DNA of 64,000 nt from Dyella_D sp052115385. GTDB lineage: Bacteria > Pseudomonadota > Gammaproteobacteria > Xanthomonadales > Rhodanobacteraceae. The stretch lies in the NCBI RefSeq assembly GCF_052115385.1, contig NZ_JBFRGP010000010.1, positions 62,001 to 126,000 of the forward strand. The letters run 5' to 3'. Positions 27,122 to 35,137 of this stretch are shown here, piece by piece. The notes below the pieces were generated by a model that was given only the letters and a program-made list of their open reading frames with translations, was not told the origin of the DNA and ran no database searches. Both the position numbers and the translations under genes were made by a program. Positions within the stretch are counted from its first letter, which is position 1. The number at the start of each line of letters is the position of its first letter.

Positions 27122-28165
27122 TTACAGCTTGCGCGTAATACGAATGTCATCCGCGCCGCGCTGCACGCGCACGCCGGGCAAGCTGCCCAGATAGGCCACG
27201 AATGCTTCCGGGTCGCGCGCGTGGAAACGGCCGCTGATGCGGGTGGTGGCCAGCGCCGGGTCGTCGATGCGCAACGGCTTGCCGCCGTAGGCGTCGAAGC
27301 GGCGCGCCACGTCGCCCACCGTGCTGTGTTCGAAATGGATATCGGCCGGCAACCAGGCGGTGTGCTGTGCCAGGTCGGCCCGTCGTTCCAGCGCAGCGAG
27401 GTGGCCGCCGGTTATTTCCGCGTACTGGCCGGCGCGCAGGTCGGCCAGTGCTTCCGGTCGTGCGGTCCGTGGTTCGCCCGGCCAGATGCGCACTTCGCCG
27501 CTGATCACCGCGACGCTGGCGCCATCCGCGGTGCGGTGCGCGTCGAAGACGGTGCCGACATCTTCCAGCACCTGCGGGCCCACGCCGACGCGCAGCGGAC
27601 GCGACGGATCCTTGCCTACGTCGAACAACGCGCCGCCGCGCAGCAGTTCGAAGCGGCGCTGCGTGCCGTCGTAGCGCACGGCTACGGCGCTGCCGCGGTC
27701 GAGTTGCAGCAGGGTGCCGTCGTCGAGGGCGAGCTGGCGCACTTCGCCGGCGGCGCCATAGACGTCCATCGGTGCAGGCATGTCGCGCAGGAAGGCGGCG
27801 CCGCCGATCAGCGCCACCGCGCAGGCGGCCAGGGCCTGTTGCCACCATGGCGTGCCGGTGCGGCGCGTCGGCGCTGCCGAGGGCGCACGTGGCAGCAGCG
27901 GACGCAGCGGCACCACCGCGCGTTCGGTCGCGGCCAGTTCGGTGAGCGCGGCGGTGTCCAGCGATTCGAGCGCGGCGGCGGCGCCCAGGTCGCCGTGCAG
28001 GCGGGCCATGCCGAGGTATTCGGAGACATGCAGCGGCGATTGCCGCAGCCAGGCGAGGAAGCGCGTGCGCTGTGCCGCGTCCAGTCCTTCGCGCTGCTCC
28101 AGGTACCACTCGGCGGCCTGTTCGGCGACGCGGCGCAGCAGGCGCGGATCGACGGCGTCAGTCAT
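27122..28165 (-). CDS. FecR-family sigma-factor regulator
   Basis: A 347-residue inner-membrane anti-sigma/sigma regulator. An N-terminal DUF4880 cytoplasmic segment (about 10-55, with the conserved EWYLEQREG and FLAWLRQSPLHVSEYLG) binds the sigma factor. A transmembrane helix follows at about 108-125, then the FecR periplasmic domain (about 130-235) and a C-terminal DUF4974-type STN-like domain (about 270-345) that contacts the receptor. The start overlaps the sigma gene by 8 bases. The receptor gene follows after 119 bases and may have its own sigma-dependent promoter there. Confidence 0.93.
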   Translation of the reverse strand: MTDAVDPRLLRRVAEQAAEWYLEQREGLDAAQRTRFLAWLRQSPLHVSEYLGMARLHGDLGAAAALESLDTAALTELAATERAVVPLRPLLPRAPSAAPTRRTGTPWWQQALAACAVALIGGAAFLRDMPAPMDVYGAAGEVRQLALDDGTLLQLDRGSAVAVRYDGTQRRFELLRGGALFDVGKDPSRPLRVGVGPQVLEDVGTVFDAHRTADGASVAVISGEVRIWPGEPRTARPEALADLRAGQYAEITGGHLAALERRADLAQHTAWLPADIHFEHSTVGDVARRFDAYGGKPLRIDDPALATTRISGRFHARDPEAFVAYLGSLPGVRVQRGADDIRITRKL

Positions 28166-28673
28166 AGCGCGCCATCCCGATGCGGCACGCGGCCAGCGCC
28201 TTGACGATGTATTTCTTCACCATGTTCGAGGACACGCCAAGGCGTTCGCCGATCTCGCGATAGCCCAGTTCGTCGCGGTAGTGCATGACCAGCACCGCGC
28301 GGCAGCGCGGGGTAAGCCGGGCAATCAGTTCGCCGAGCCGGCGGCGGCGCAGTTCGCGGTCCACGTCGGCCGCCGCTTCGCAGGGAATCGCCAGCCGTTC
28401 CAGCACGTGTTCCAGCGCATCGCCGCTCACCGGTGCGCGCTGGCGCAGCGTGGCGTGCTCGCGCAACAGGTTGGAGGCGATGGTGAACAGGTAGGCCTCG
28501 GGGTTGCGGATGTCCTGTGCACCGTGCCGGTCCGCGCGCAGCAGGCGCAGGTAGACCTCCTGCACCAGGTCCTGCGCATCCCAGGCATGCGCGGTGCGCC
28601 TGAGGAAATAGCGGTTGAGGGTGTCGCGCTGTTCCTCGAACAGGCGCGACAGCCCGGCGGCGGGGTCGGTCAC
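28158..28673 (-). CDS. ECF RNA polymerase sigma factor, FecI type
   Basis: A 171-residue ECF sigma factor. Region 2 carries DAQDLVQEVYLRLLR (about residues 33-47) for -10 recognition and core binding. Region 4 carries YREIGERLGVSSNMVKKYIVKAL near the C-terminus for -35 recognition. FecI-type factors are released or activated when the receptor binds its ligand. It heads the set sigma, FecR, TonB receptor, phosphatase, all on one strand with short or negative spacing between the first two. Directly upstream is a palindromic repeat element. Confidence 0.93.
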   Translation of the reverse strand: MTDPAAGLSRLFEEQRDTLNRYFLRRTAHAWDAQDLVQEVYLRLLRADRHGAQDIRNPEAYLFTIASNLLREHATLRQRAPVSGDALEHVLERLAIPCEAAADVDRELRRRRLGELIARLTPRCRAVLVMHYRDELGYREIGERLGVSSNMVKKYIVKALAACRIGMARYD

Positions 28674-28740
28674 GGGCGCTCGCAGCGCGAGATGGATGGG
28701 CGCGGGACGCTAGTGGGCGGGAGTGACGGTGGTATGACGT

Positions 28741-28824
28741 CGCAGGTTGGGGTGAGCCGGAGGCGAACCCCAACAACCCCGCACCGCCATGTTGGGGTTC
28801 GCCTCCGGCTCACCCCAACCTACG
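28741..28824. repeat. Palindromic intergenic element, copy 2
   Basis: An 84-base near-perfect palindrome, arms starting CG(C/T)AGGTTGGGGTGAGCC, separating the ECF sigma gene from the glnA regulatory region. It shares the arm sequence of copies at 22239 and 53291 but has a shorter, unrelated loop. Confidence 0.9.
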
Positions 28825-28879
28825 CGGGCGGCTTGGACTCGGGCTAGGATGGCGGACGTTGTCGGCGAGGGAGTGCATT

Positions 28880-28927
28880 CAGCCTTCTTGGTGCAATTGC
28901 GCTTCGGGATCAGCCCCAATATGGTGC
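28880..28927 (+). promoter_or_regulatory. Two NtrC-like enhancer sites upstream of glnA
   Basis: Site B (28913-28927, GCCCCAATATGGTGC) differs by one base from the dyad GCACCA-N3-TGGTGC. Site A (28880-28894, ending TTGGTGC) has one strong half and a weak half. Their centres are 33 bases apart and site B is centred about 98 bases ahead of the predicted start of transcription, close to the arrangement at E. coli glnAp2. No binding data exist here. Confidence 0.65.
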
Positions 28928-28991
28928 AATGCGACCACCTTGCTTCACGTCGTCCTTACGCAAGTAACTGATCCGGCTTGGCTCCATCCGC

Positions 28992-29007
28992 TGGCATGGA
29001 GTTTGCC
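28992..29007 (+). promoter_or_regulatory. Sigma-54 promoter of glnA
   Basis: TGGCATGGAGTTTGCC matches the -24/-12 consensus, with GG and GC separated by exactly 10 bases. Transcription would start near 29018, 34 bases ahead of the glnA ATG. NtrC-like sites lie upstream, and ntrBC is present at 50.4-52.8 kb in this window. Confidence 0.75.
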
Positions 29008-29051
29008 AAAGAGCGAATTGTTTCCACGTCCCCACCCATTCGAGGTTCGTC

Positions 29052-30461
29052 ATGTCCGCCCAGAAAGTGCTCGACCTGATCCAGGAACACGACGTCGAGT
29101 TCGTCGACTTCCGTTTCGCCGACATGCTTGGCAAGCACCACCATGTCACCTTCCCGGCGCACAGCATCGACGAGTCGACTTTCGAAGACGGCAAGATGTT
29201 CGACGGCTCCTCGATCGCCGGCTGGAAGGGCATCAACGAGTCGGACATGATCCTGCTGCCCGACCCGGACACCGCCTACCTCGACCCGTTCAGCGGCCAC
29301 ACCCAGATGGTCCTGCACTGCGACGTGCTCGAACCCAGCACCATGCAGGCCTACGGCCGCGACCCGCGCTCGATCGCCAAGCGCGGCGAAGCCTTCCTGA
29401 AGTCCACCGGCATCGCCGACACCGCTTTCTTCGGTCCGGAGCCGGAATTCTTCATCTTCGATTCCGTGCGCTGGCAGAACGACATGGGCCGCGTGTTCTA
29501 CGAAATCGGCTCCGAAGAAGCCGCGTGGTCGTCGCGCTACAAGTACGAGGACAACAACACCGGCCACCGTCCGGGCGTGAAGGGCGGCTACTTCCCGGTC
29601 AGCCCGGTGGACTCGCTGGGCGACCTGCGCGCCGACATGTGCAAGGTGCTGGAGTCGCTGGGCCAGGTGGTGGAAGTGCACCACCATGAAGTGGCCAATG
29701 CGGGCCAGTGCGAGATCGGCGTGAAGTTCAACACGCTGGTGCAGAAGGCCGACGAGCTGATGACCATGAAGTACGTCATCAAGAACGTGGCCCACCAGAA
29801 CGGCAAGACCGTCACCTTCATGCCCAAGCCGATCGTCGGCGACAACGGCAGCGGCATGCACGTGCACCAGTCGCTGGCAAAGGACGGCAAGAACCTGTTC
29901 GCCGGCGACCTGTACGGCGGCCTGAGCCAGACCGCGCTGTGGTACATCGGCGGCATCTTCAAGCACGCCAAGGCGATCAACGCCTTCGCCAACTCCACCA
30001 CCAACAGCTACAAGCGCCTGGTGCCGGGCTTCGAAGCGCCGGTGATGCTGGCCTACTCGGCGCGCAACCGTTCGGCGAGCTGCCGCATTCCGTACGTGTC
30101 CAACCCGAAGGGCCGCCGCATCGAAGTGCGCTTCCCCGATCCGATGAACTCCGGCTACCTGGTGTTCACCGCGTTGATGATGGCCGGCCTCGACGGCATC
30201 ATCAACAAGATCGACCCGGGCGCGCCGGCCGACAAGGACCTGTACGACCTGCCGCCGGAAGAAGAGAAGAACATCCCGCAGGTGTGCTCCAGCCTCGACC
30301 AGGCGCTGGATTCGCTGGACAAGGACCGCGACTTCCTCAAGGCCGGCGGCGTGTTCACCGACGACTTCATCGACGCCTACATCGCGCTGAAGATGCAGGA
30401 AGTCACCCGCTACCGCGCCAGCACGCATCCGCTGGAGTTCCAGATGTACTACGCGCTCTGA
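29052..30461 (+). CDS. glnA: Glutamine synthetase, type I
   Basis: A 469-residue cytoplasmic dodecameric enzyme that joins ammonia to glutamate with ATP, the main nitrogen assimilation step. Family motifs are all present: DGSSIAGW near residue 55, metal and substrate motifs GPEPEFF and NGSGMHVHQS, and KPIVGDNGSG. The adenylylation tyrosine is Tyr398 in LYDLPPEE, so GlnE-type control is possible. Length is typical of GSI-beta. GAGG lies 6 bases before the ATG. Upstream is a sigma-54 promoter with two NtrC-like sites; downstream is a strong rho-independent terminator, so it is monocistronic. Confidence 0.98.
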   Translation: MSAQKVLDLIQEHDVEFVDFRFADMLGKHHHVTFPAHSIDESTFEDGKMFDGSSIAGWKGINESDMILLPDPDTAYLDPFSGHTQMVLHCDVLEPSTMQAYGRDPRSIAKRGEAFLKSTGIADTAFFGPEPEFFIFDSVRWQNDMGRVFYEIGSEEAAWSSRYKYEDNNTGHRPGVKGGYFPVSPVDSLGDLRADMCKVLESLGQVVEVHHHEVANAGQCEIGVKFNTLVQKADELMTMKYVIKNVAHQNGKTVTFMPKPIVGDNGSGMHVHQSLAKDGKNLFAGDLYGGLSQTALWYIGGIFKHAKAINAFANSTTNSYKRLVPGFEAPVMLAYSARNRSASCRIPYVSNPKGRRIEVRFPDPMNSGYLVFTALMMAGLDGIINKIDPGAPADKDLYDLPPEEEKNIPQVCSSLDQALDSLDKDRDFLKAGGVFTDDFIDAYIALKMQEVTRYRASTHPLEFQMYYAL

Positions 30462-30499
30462 CCTTCAAGGGTCGGAGTTCTGCGAGGTGATCTGAAGGA

Positions 30500-30532
30500 C
30501 TGCTGGAACAGCGATGTTCCAGCAGTTTTTTT
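30500..30532 (+). terminator. Rho-independent terminator of glnA
   Basis: An 11-base perfect stem (CTGCTGGAACA/TGTTCCAGCAG) with a 4-base loop GCGA, directly followed by seven Ts, 38 bases after the glnA stop codon. Confidence 0.95.
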
Positions 30533-30568
30533 ATGCGCCCGGATCGACGGAACCGTTTCCCGGCTGCG

Positions 30569-31516
30569 TCAGGCCTTGTCGCTTTCCATGATGCGTCGCG
30601 CGGATTTCCTCGCCTCCTTGAGCAGTACCTCGTACCTGGCAAGAAACCTGCGCACCAGGTTCGCCGCAAAGCGCTGGGCTTCCATCAGCGCCTCCTCGCC
30701 AGCGGCGGCGTAGTGGAAGCCGGCGTACTTCACCGGACCGTCGCAGGTATGCGACAGCTCAGGCCGGCTGGGGTGGACGAACGAGAATTGCAGTGCCTCG
30801 ATGCCGGCATCGACGGCGGCGCCATGCAGGCCCGACAGTTTTTTCCCGACGAACATGCCGGCCATCTCTTCGATGCTTCCTGCGTACTGCAGAACATGGA
30901 TGAGATCCGCGGCATCCTTGGGCGCATACCGCTGGTTGAGAGCCAGCGCCTTGAGGATGACGAAGGCCGGTACGTCGGCGACGTGAACCTTGCGCGTGAG
31001 TACGCCGCCGCCCACCGCCTGCGCCGTCAACTCGCGGGTGATGAACCAGTCGCGCGCAATGCCTGCATGCGGCATCGCCATGGTCGAAACATCTTCGCCC
31101 GCCAGCGGCACCTGTTTCGGACGCGACGCATTGCCGCCGTCGCTGAGCAATTCGACCAGTACCGGAATAGCGCCGACCTCGAGACGCCATTGCCATGACG
31201 AACTCCTGCCGCCTTCCATATGGCGCCTGAAGCCGCGCTCGATCAGCTGCGCTGCCAGCGAGGCGTAATTCTCTCCATCGCCGATCACCGCCAGGTCCAG
31301 CACGATGTCCACGTCGGTGGTGCCCGCATGGGCCGGCACTTCCGGAGGATTCGCTGGCGTCAGATAGCGCGGCGCAAGGCCGCCGATCAATCGCAAGTCA
31401 TCACCCAAAGTGCCAAAGGCGCCGAGCAAGCTGATGAGTGCCTGTTCGCATGCGCCGGTGACTTCTTCGCCATATCCGTCGGCGGTGCGAGGCTTGTTTT
31501 CAGATCCCATCGGCAC
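30569..31516 (-). CDS. AbiEii-like nucleotidyltransferase, candidate toxin of a type IV TA pair
   Basis: A 315-residue minimal nucleotidyltransferase-fold protein. The motif GGLAPRYL (about residues 45-52), followed by TTDVDIVLDL (about 67-76) with paired aspartates, is the NTase active site. The rest is helical, as in the AbiEii/AbiGii toxin family. AbiEii-type enzymes block growth by adding nucleotides to tRNA and give abortive phage resistance. The preceding gene, an AbiEi-like regulator, overlaps it by 17 bases. It could instead be a housekeeping NTase, but the paired layout and operator array argue for toxin-antitoxin. Confidence 0.75.
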   Translation of the reverse strand: MPMGSENKPRTADGYGEEVTGACEQALISLLGAFGTLGDDLRLIGGLAPRYLTPANPPEVPAHAGTTDVDIVLDLAVIGDGENYASLAAQLIERGFRRHMEGGRSSSWQWRLEVGAIPVLVELLSDGGNASRPKQVPLAGEDVSTMAMPHAGIARDWFITRELTAQAVGGGVLTRKVHVADVPAFVILKALALNQRYAPKDAADLIHVLQYAGSIEEMAGMFVGKKLSGLHGAAVDAGIEALQFSFVHPSRPELSHTCDGPVKYAGFHYAAAGEEALMEAQRFAANLVRRFLARYEVLLKEARKSARRIMESDKA

Positions 31517-32621
31517 CCAGCTCCATCTTCATGCGGACGTTGTCGGCGAGCTCTTTGTTTCTGCCCCGTCCGTTGAGCAGATCCAGGTAGAGAATAAAGG
31601 GACTGGCTGACCACAGTCCGTCGTCATCGCATGCACGGAACAGCAGGCTGGAGACGTCGCGCTCGATCAGTGTGACGTTGAAGCCTTTGTCCGCGGGTTC
31701 CAGATCCAGCTGCTGCGCGAGCCGTGCAGCGTGTCCCGGCGCAACGATGATCTCGGCATCGCTGACCGCGGTGAGCAGCGGCGCATAGGCGTTTGCCGGC
31801 GCCGTGCCGGTGAATGCCCAGGGGGACGATGATGCATACGCGGCCAGCGGCTCGGCCACGCGTTGCCGCAGGCTGCCAGGCGTCGGCGGAGCGAAGCAGT
31901 ACCAGTGGGTGCGCTTCTCGTGCTTCGGAGGCCAGGCCTGCGCCCACGCATCGAGCAGCGCATTGGGCTTGACCAGGCGCCGGCGCCGGGCGGGGCCGGT
32001 GCCCTCCGCTTCGCACCACTCCAGCAACTCCAGTTCCTGCAGGACTTTGGAGCAGGTAAAGCCCGTGGTCTGCGCCGACTCGGCCAGTTCGGTCACCTGC
32101 AGCCATTTGCGCCTGGAGTGAAGCAAGGCATGCACGACGCTGGCGCGTGCATTCGTAAACAGGTTCATGGCTTTCTGTTTCGGCTTGTGCGCGGGTCCGG
32201 CTTCGGCCTGGCGGATGTCGATGATCCAATGCCGCCAGCGCAGGTGCAGCGTGCCCTGCCGGTCGAAGTAGGCGATGCCCTCCCGGCGCAACAGTTCCCG
32301 GGCGCCACGGCTGAGTGCTTCGGCGGCGATCAGGGGAATGACCGGCGTGTCGCCGCGCGGCTCGAAGCTCCGGACCTGGGTGATGGCTTGGGCGATGTCC
32401 CGCGGATAGGCCTGTCCCAGCAATTCGATGGCGAAGTCGACCGCCTGACCGTCGACGATCAGGCGCAGGTAGAGGTCCAAGTAGCGGCCTGGACTCAACA
32501 GGTACTCATCGTGGCGGACGGCCACCTGGCCCCTGGTCGCCTCCAGCAGACCCACCAGGACCGCGTCGGCCAAGGAATGGGGGGGGGCACGCTCAGACGT
32601 TCCCGCAAGGTTTTCGCCCAT
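31500..32621 (-). CDS. AbiEi-like antitoxin / transcriptional regulator
   Basis: A 373-residue protein resembling the type IV toxin-antitoxin AbiEi regulators. The N-terminal part (about 20-135) has a restriction-endonuclease-like look (VDFAIELL, LLRREGIAYFDRQGTLHLRW). A winged helix follows (about 150-215, VTELAESAQTTGFTCSKVLQ) and then a C-terminal domain typical of these antitoxins. Such proteins both neutralise the NTase and repress the operon by binding inverted repeats. The promoter region immediately upstream contains three AGCT-based palindromes in 75 bases, which fits autoregulation. AAGG precedes the ATG. Confidence 0.72.
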   Translation of the reverse strand: MGENLAGTSERAPPHSLADAVLVGLLEATRGQVAVRHDEYLLSPGRYLDLYLRLIVDGQAVDFAIELLGQAYPRDIAQAITQVRSFEPRGDTPVIPLIAAEALSRGARELLRREGIAYFDRQGTLHLRWRHWIIDIRQAEAGPAHKPKQKAMNLFTNARASVVHALLHSRRKWLQVTELAESAQTTGFTCSKVLQELELLEWCEAEGTGPARRRRLVKPNALLDAWAQAWPPKHEKRTHWYCFAPPTPGSLRQRVAEPLAAYASSSPWAFTGTAPANAYAPLLTAVSDAEIIVAPGHAARLAQQLDLEPADKGFNVTLIERDVSSLLFRACDDDGLWSASPFILYLDLLNGRGRNKELADNVRMKMELGADGI

Positions 32622-32650
32622 GGCTTGCGCCTTTTTAGTTAAAGTGACTT

Positions 32651-32724
32651 TTTTAGCTGTACAGCAAATATGGCATATTTAGCTAATATTAGCTAGACAG
32701 TGCATTTTAGCTGTTCAGCTAAAA
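32651..32724. promoter_or_regulatory. AT-rich operator region with three AGCT palindromes
   Basis: Dyads at 32653-32668 (core GCTGTACAGC), 32680-32695 (TAGCTAATATTAGCTA, perfect) and 32705-32724 (arms TTTTAGCTG/CAGCTAAAA around TT, perfect). They share the half-site TTAGCT and lie between the AbiEi start and a divergent short reading frame. The segment is far more AT-rich than its surroundings. Repression by the AbiEi protein is the likely use. Confidence 0.6.
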
Positions 32725-32831
32725 TGGCCAAAAGAGCTAAACCAAAAAGTCACCGCACCGGCTTCAAGCGCATGGAACCGACGCCAGATCCAGACATCGA
32801 CACCCTGCTGGAGGAACGCAAGCGAGGTAGC
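32724..32831 (+). pseudogene. Possible truncated small gene divergent from abiEi
   Basis: An ATG sits at the very end of the third operator palindrome and opens a basic 36-codon stretch (MAKRAKPKSHRTGF, then EPTPDPDIDTLLEERKR) before it runs antisense into the MFS gene. The residue pattern looks like real coding sequence up to there. It may be the remaining 5' end of a gene cut off by a rearrangement. No family is recognised and there is no clear ribosome site. Confidence 0.25.
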
Positions 32832-34034
32832 TCAGGTCACCGCGGCGGCGGTCCTCGCGCGAAAGCCGAGGACCACCATCGCTACTGCACCGAACAACAC
32901 CAGCGCACTGCCCGCGAACACCCCGCGCGCGCCGCCGGCATCGAAGATCACGCCGCCGATCGCCGCGCCCAGGCTGATCGCCAACTGCACGGCCGCCACG
33001 ATCAACCCGCCGCCGCTTTCGGCCTGGTCCGGCACCGTGCGCGTGATCCAGGTCGACCACGCCACCGGCACGCCGCCGAAGGCCATGCCCCATAGCGCGA
33101 TCAGTGCGGCGTGCGCCGCCGGCAAGCGGCCGAGCGTGACCAGGCCGATCGCGACCAGCCCCATCAGCAGCGGCATGCCCAGCAGCATCGCGCGCAGGTT
33201 GCGTTCCAGCACCAGGCCGGCGAGCGAGGTGCCGACGAAGTTGGCGATGCCGAAGCCGAGCAGGATCGCGGACAGGCCGCTCACACCCACGCCGGTGACG
33301 GTTTCCAGGAACGGCCGCAGATAGGTGAAGAACGCGAAGTGGCCGGTGAACACCAGGGTGCAGGCGAGCATGCCGCGGCTCATGCCGGGCCGCTGCAACA
33401 CCTCGACCAGGGTGCGCAAGCGCGTGGAACCGCTCGGCGCCATCCGCGGCAGAGTAACCAGCTGCCACACCAGCGCCAGCACGCCCAATCCCACCGCGAG
33501 CAGGAACACGTTGCGCCAGCCGATCAGCGCGCCGAAGTAACTGCCCATCGGCGCTGCCGCGATAGTGGCCAGCGACACCCCGCTGAACATCAGCGACAGC
33601 GCGCGCGGCACCATGTGCTCGGGCACCAGCCGCATCGCGGTGGCCGCCGACATGGTCCAGAAGCCGCCGATGGCGATACCCAGCAACACGCGCCCGGCCA
33701 GCACGGCGGCGAGGTTGGGCGCGAACGCCACCAGCAGGTTGGAGACGATCAGCAGCACCGAGAACGCCATCAGCACCCGGCGCCGGTCGATGTTCCGAGT
33801 CGCCGCCGAGATCAGCAGGCTGGTGATCATCGCCACCACCGCGGTAGCGGTCACCGCCTGGCCTGCCACGCCTTCGGTGATGCCCAGGCTCGCGGCCATC
33901 GGCGTGAGCAGGCTGGCCGGCAGGAATTCCGCCGTGACCAGGCCGAACACGCCCAGCGTGAGAGAGAACACCGCGCCCCAGGCGGGCTTGTCGCGCGCCG
34001 TGTCGCGGGCCATCGACTGCATGCCTCCGTCCAT
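32832..34034 (-). CDS. MFS exporter, DHA1 (AraJ/NepI-like) family
   Basis: A 400-residue, 12-helix major facilitator. The DHA1 motif between helices 2 and 3 is replaced by the short NIDRRRVL form seen in AraJ/PbuE/NepI-type transporters, and helix 4 carries GRVLLGIAIGGFW. Such proteins export sugars, purine nucleosides or drugs; the substrate is not evident. Alternative ATGs exist within the first eight codons. It is divergent from an AraC regulator with a cupin sensor, a frequent pair for inducible efflux. No operator was pinned down in the 107-base gap. Confidence 0.88.
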   Translation of the reverse strand: MDGGMQSMARDTARDKPAWGAVFSLTLGVFGLVTAEFLPASLLTPMAASLGITEGVAGQAVTATAVVAMITSLLISAATRNIDRRRVLMAFSVLLIVSNLLVAFAPNLAAVLAGRVLLGIAIGGFWTMSAATAMRLVPEHMVPRALSLMFSGVSLATIAAAPMGSYFGALIGWRNVFLLAVGLGVLALVWQLVTLPRMAPSGSTRLRTLVEVLQRPGMSRGMLACTLVFTGHFAFFTYLRPFLETVTGVGVSGLSAILLGFGIANFVGTSLAGLVLERNLRAMLLGMPLLMGLVAIGLVTLGRLPAAHAALIALWGMAFGGVPVAWSTWITRTVPDQAESGGGLIVAAVQLAISLGAAIGGVIFDAGGARGVFAGSALVLFGAVAMVVLGFRARTAAAVT

Positions 34035-34141
34035 CGTGTTTTCCGTTCTTGGTTGTCCAGGAAGGGACGCAGCGTAGGAAAGTGCGTCCGGACGGTCTAT
34101 GATGCCGGCTCTTCCATGCTTGATCGATCGTCCGGATCACC

Positions 34142-35137
34142 ATGAGCAACCTCCTCCCATCCGCCGCCCCGCACGACCTGGCCAGCGAGCTGCTGCTCGG
34201 CATGCGGCTGGTGGGCGTGCAGTACCGGCGCATCGAGGTTTCGGCGCCGTTCGGGCTGGCCTTCGGCGAGGAGCCGGGGCGTGCGCAGTTCCATTTCGTG
34301 GCGCGCGGGCCGGTGTTTCTGCGCAGCCCCGACGGCACCGTGCATCGGCTCGATACCAGCGCCGCCGTGCTGTTGCCGCGTGGCGGCGCGCACCATCTGC
34401 TGTCCGATCCCGAGCCGAAGCACGCTTGCAAGGACGTAACCACGCTGAGCGCCACCGACTTGTGCCCGACCGTGCGCGGCTGTGCGGATATCGGCGTGTG
34501 CCACGGCGACAGCACGCTGGTCTTCAGCGGCTGTATGGAATTCGATCTGGGTGGCATGCAATCGCTGGTGGCTGCGATGCCCGAAGCGATGCTGGTCGGC
34601 ACCTTGCTGGAGCGCAATCCGGAACTGTGCGCGATGCTCGACGCGATGGAGCGCGAGTCGCTGTCCCCGCGCGCCGGCTCCGCCGGCATTCTGGCGCGGC
34701 TGGCCGATGTGGTGTCGGCGTTTATCGTGCGCGGCTGGGTGGAATGCGGCTGCGGCGATGCCACTGGTTGGGTGGAAGCGCTGCGCGATCCGCGCCTGGG
34801 CAAGGTGCTGGTGGCGCTGCATCGCGAGCCCGGCCGCCACTGGACGGTGGCCGAACTGGCCGCGCAGATGGACAGCTCGCGCTCCGTCTTCGCCGAACGC
34901 TTCCTCGCCGTCACCGGCATGACGCCGCTGCGCTATCTCACCGAACTGCGCATGCGCCTGGCCGCGCAGTGGTTAACGCGCGACCGCGAGCCGATCGAGA
35001 GCGTGGCGTACAAGCTCGGCTATGGTTCGCTGGCGGCGTTCAGCCGCGCGTTCAAGCGTGTGGTGGGGCGACCGCCCGGCGCGCTGCGTGGACACGCGCC
35101 GGGGGAAACCCGCAACGCCAAGGAGTCGACTGCATGA
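34142..35137 (+). CDS. AraC-family regulator with cupin sensor domain
   Basis: A 331-residue regulator. The N-terminal half is a cupin_6 (AraC_binding) domain: VLLPRGGAHHLL is the conserved cupin strand and Cys-rich segments follow. The C-terminal 100 residues contain the double helix-turn-helix (WTVAELAAQMDSSRSVFAERF; SVAYKLGYGSLAAFSRAFKRVVGRPP). Regulators of this build normally control a divergent MFS or oxidoreductase gene, here the DHA1 exporter. Its stop overlaps the start of the glutamine amidotransferase-like gene by 4 bases, so that gene was once cotranscribed with it. Confidence 0.9.
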   Translation: MSNLLPSAAPHDLASELLLGMRLVGVQYRRIEVSAPFGLAFGEEPGRAQFHFVARGPVFLRSPDGTVHRLDTSAAVLLPRGGAHHLLSDPEPKHACKDVTTLSATDLCPTVRGCADIGVCHGDSTLVFSGCMEFDLGGMQSLVAAMPEAMLVGTLLERNPELCAMLDAMERESLSPRAGSAGILARLADVVSAFIVRGWVECGCGDATGWVEALRDPRLGKVLVALHREPGRHWTVAELAAQMDSSRSVFAERFLAVTGMTPLRYLTELRMRLAAQWLTRDREPIESVAYKLGYGSLAAFSRAFKRVVGRPPGALRGHAPGETRNAKESTA

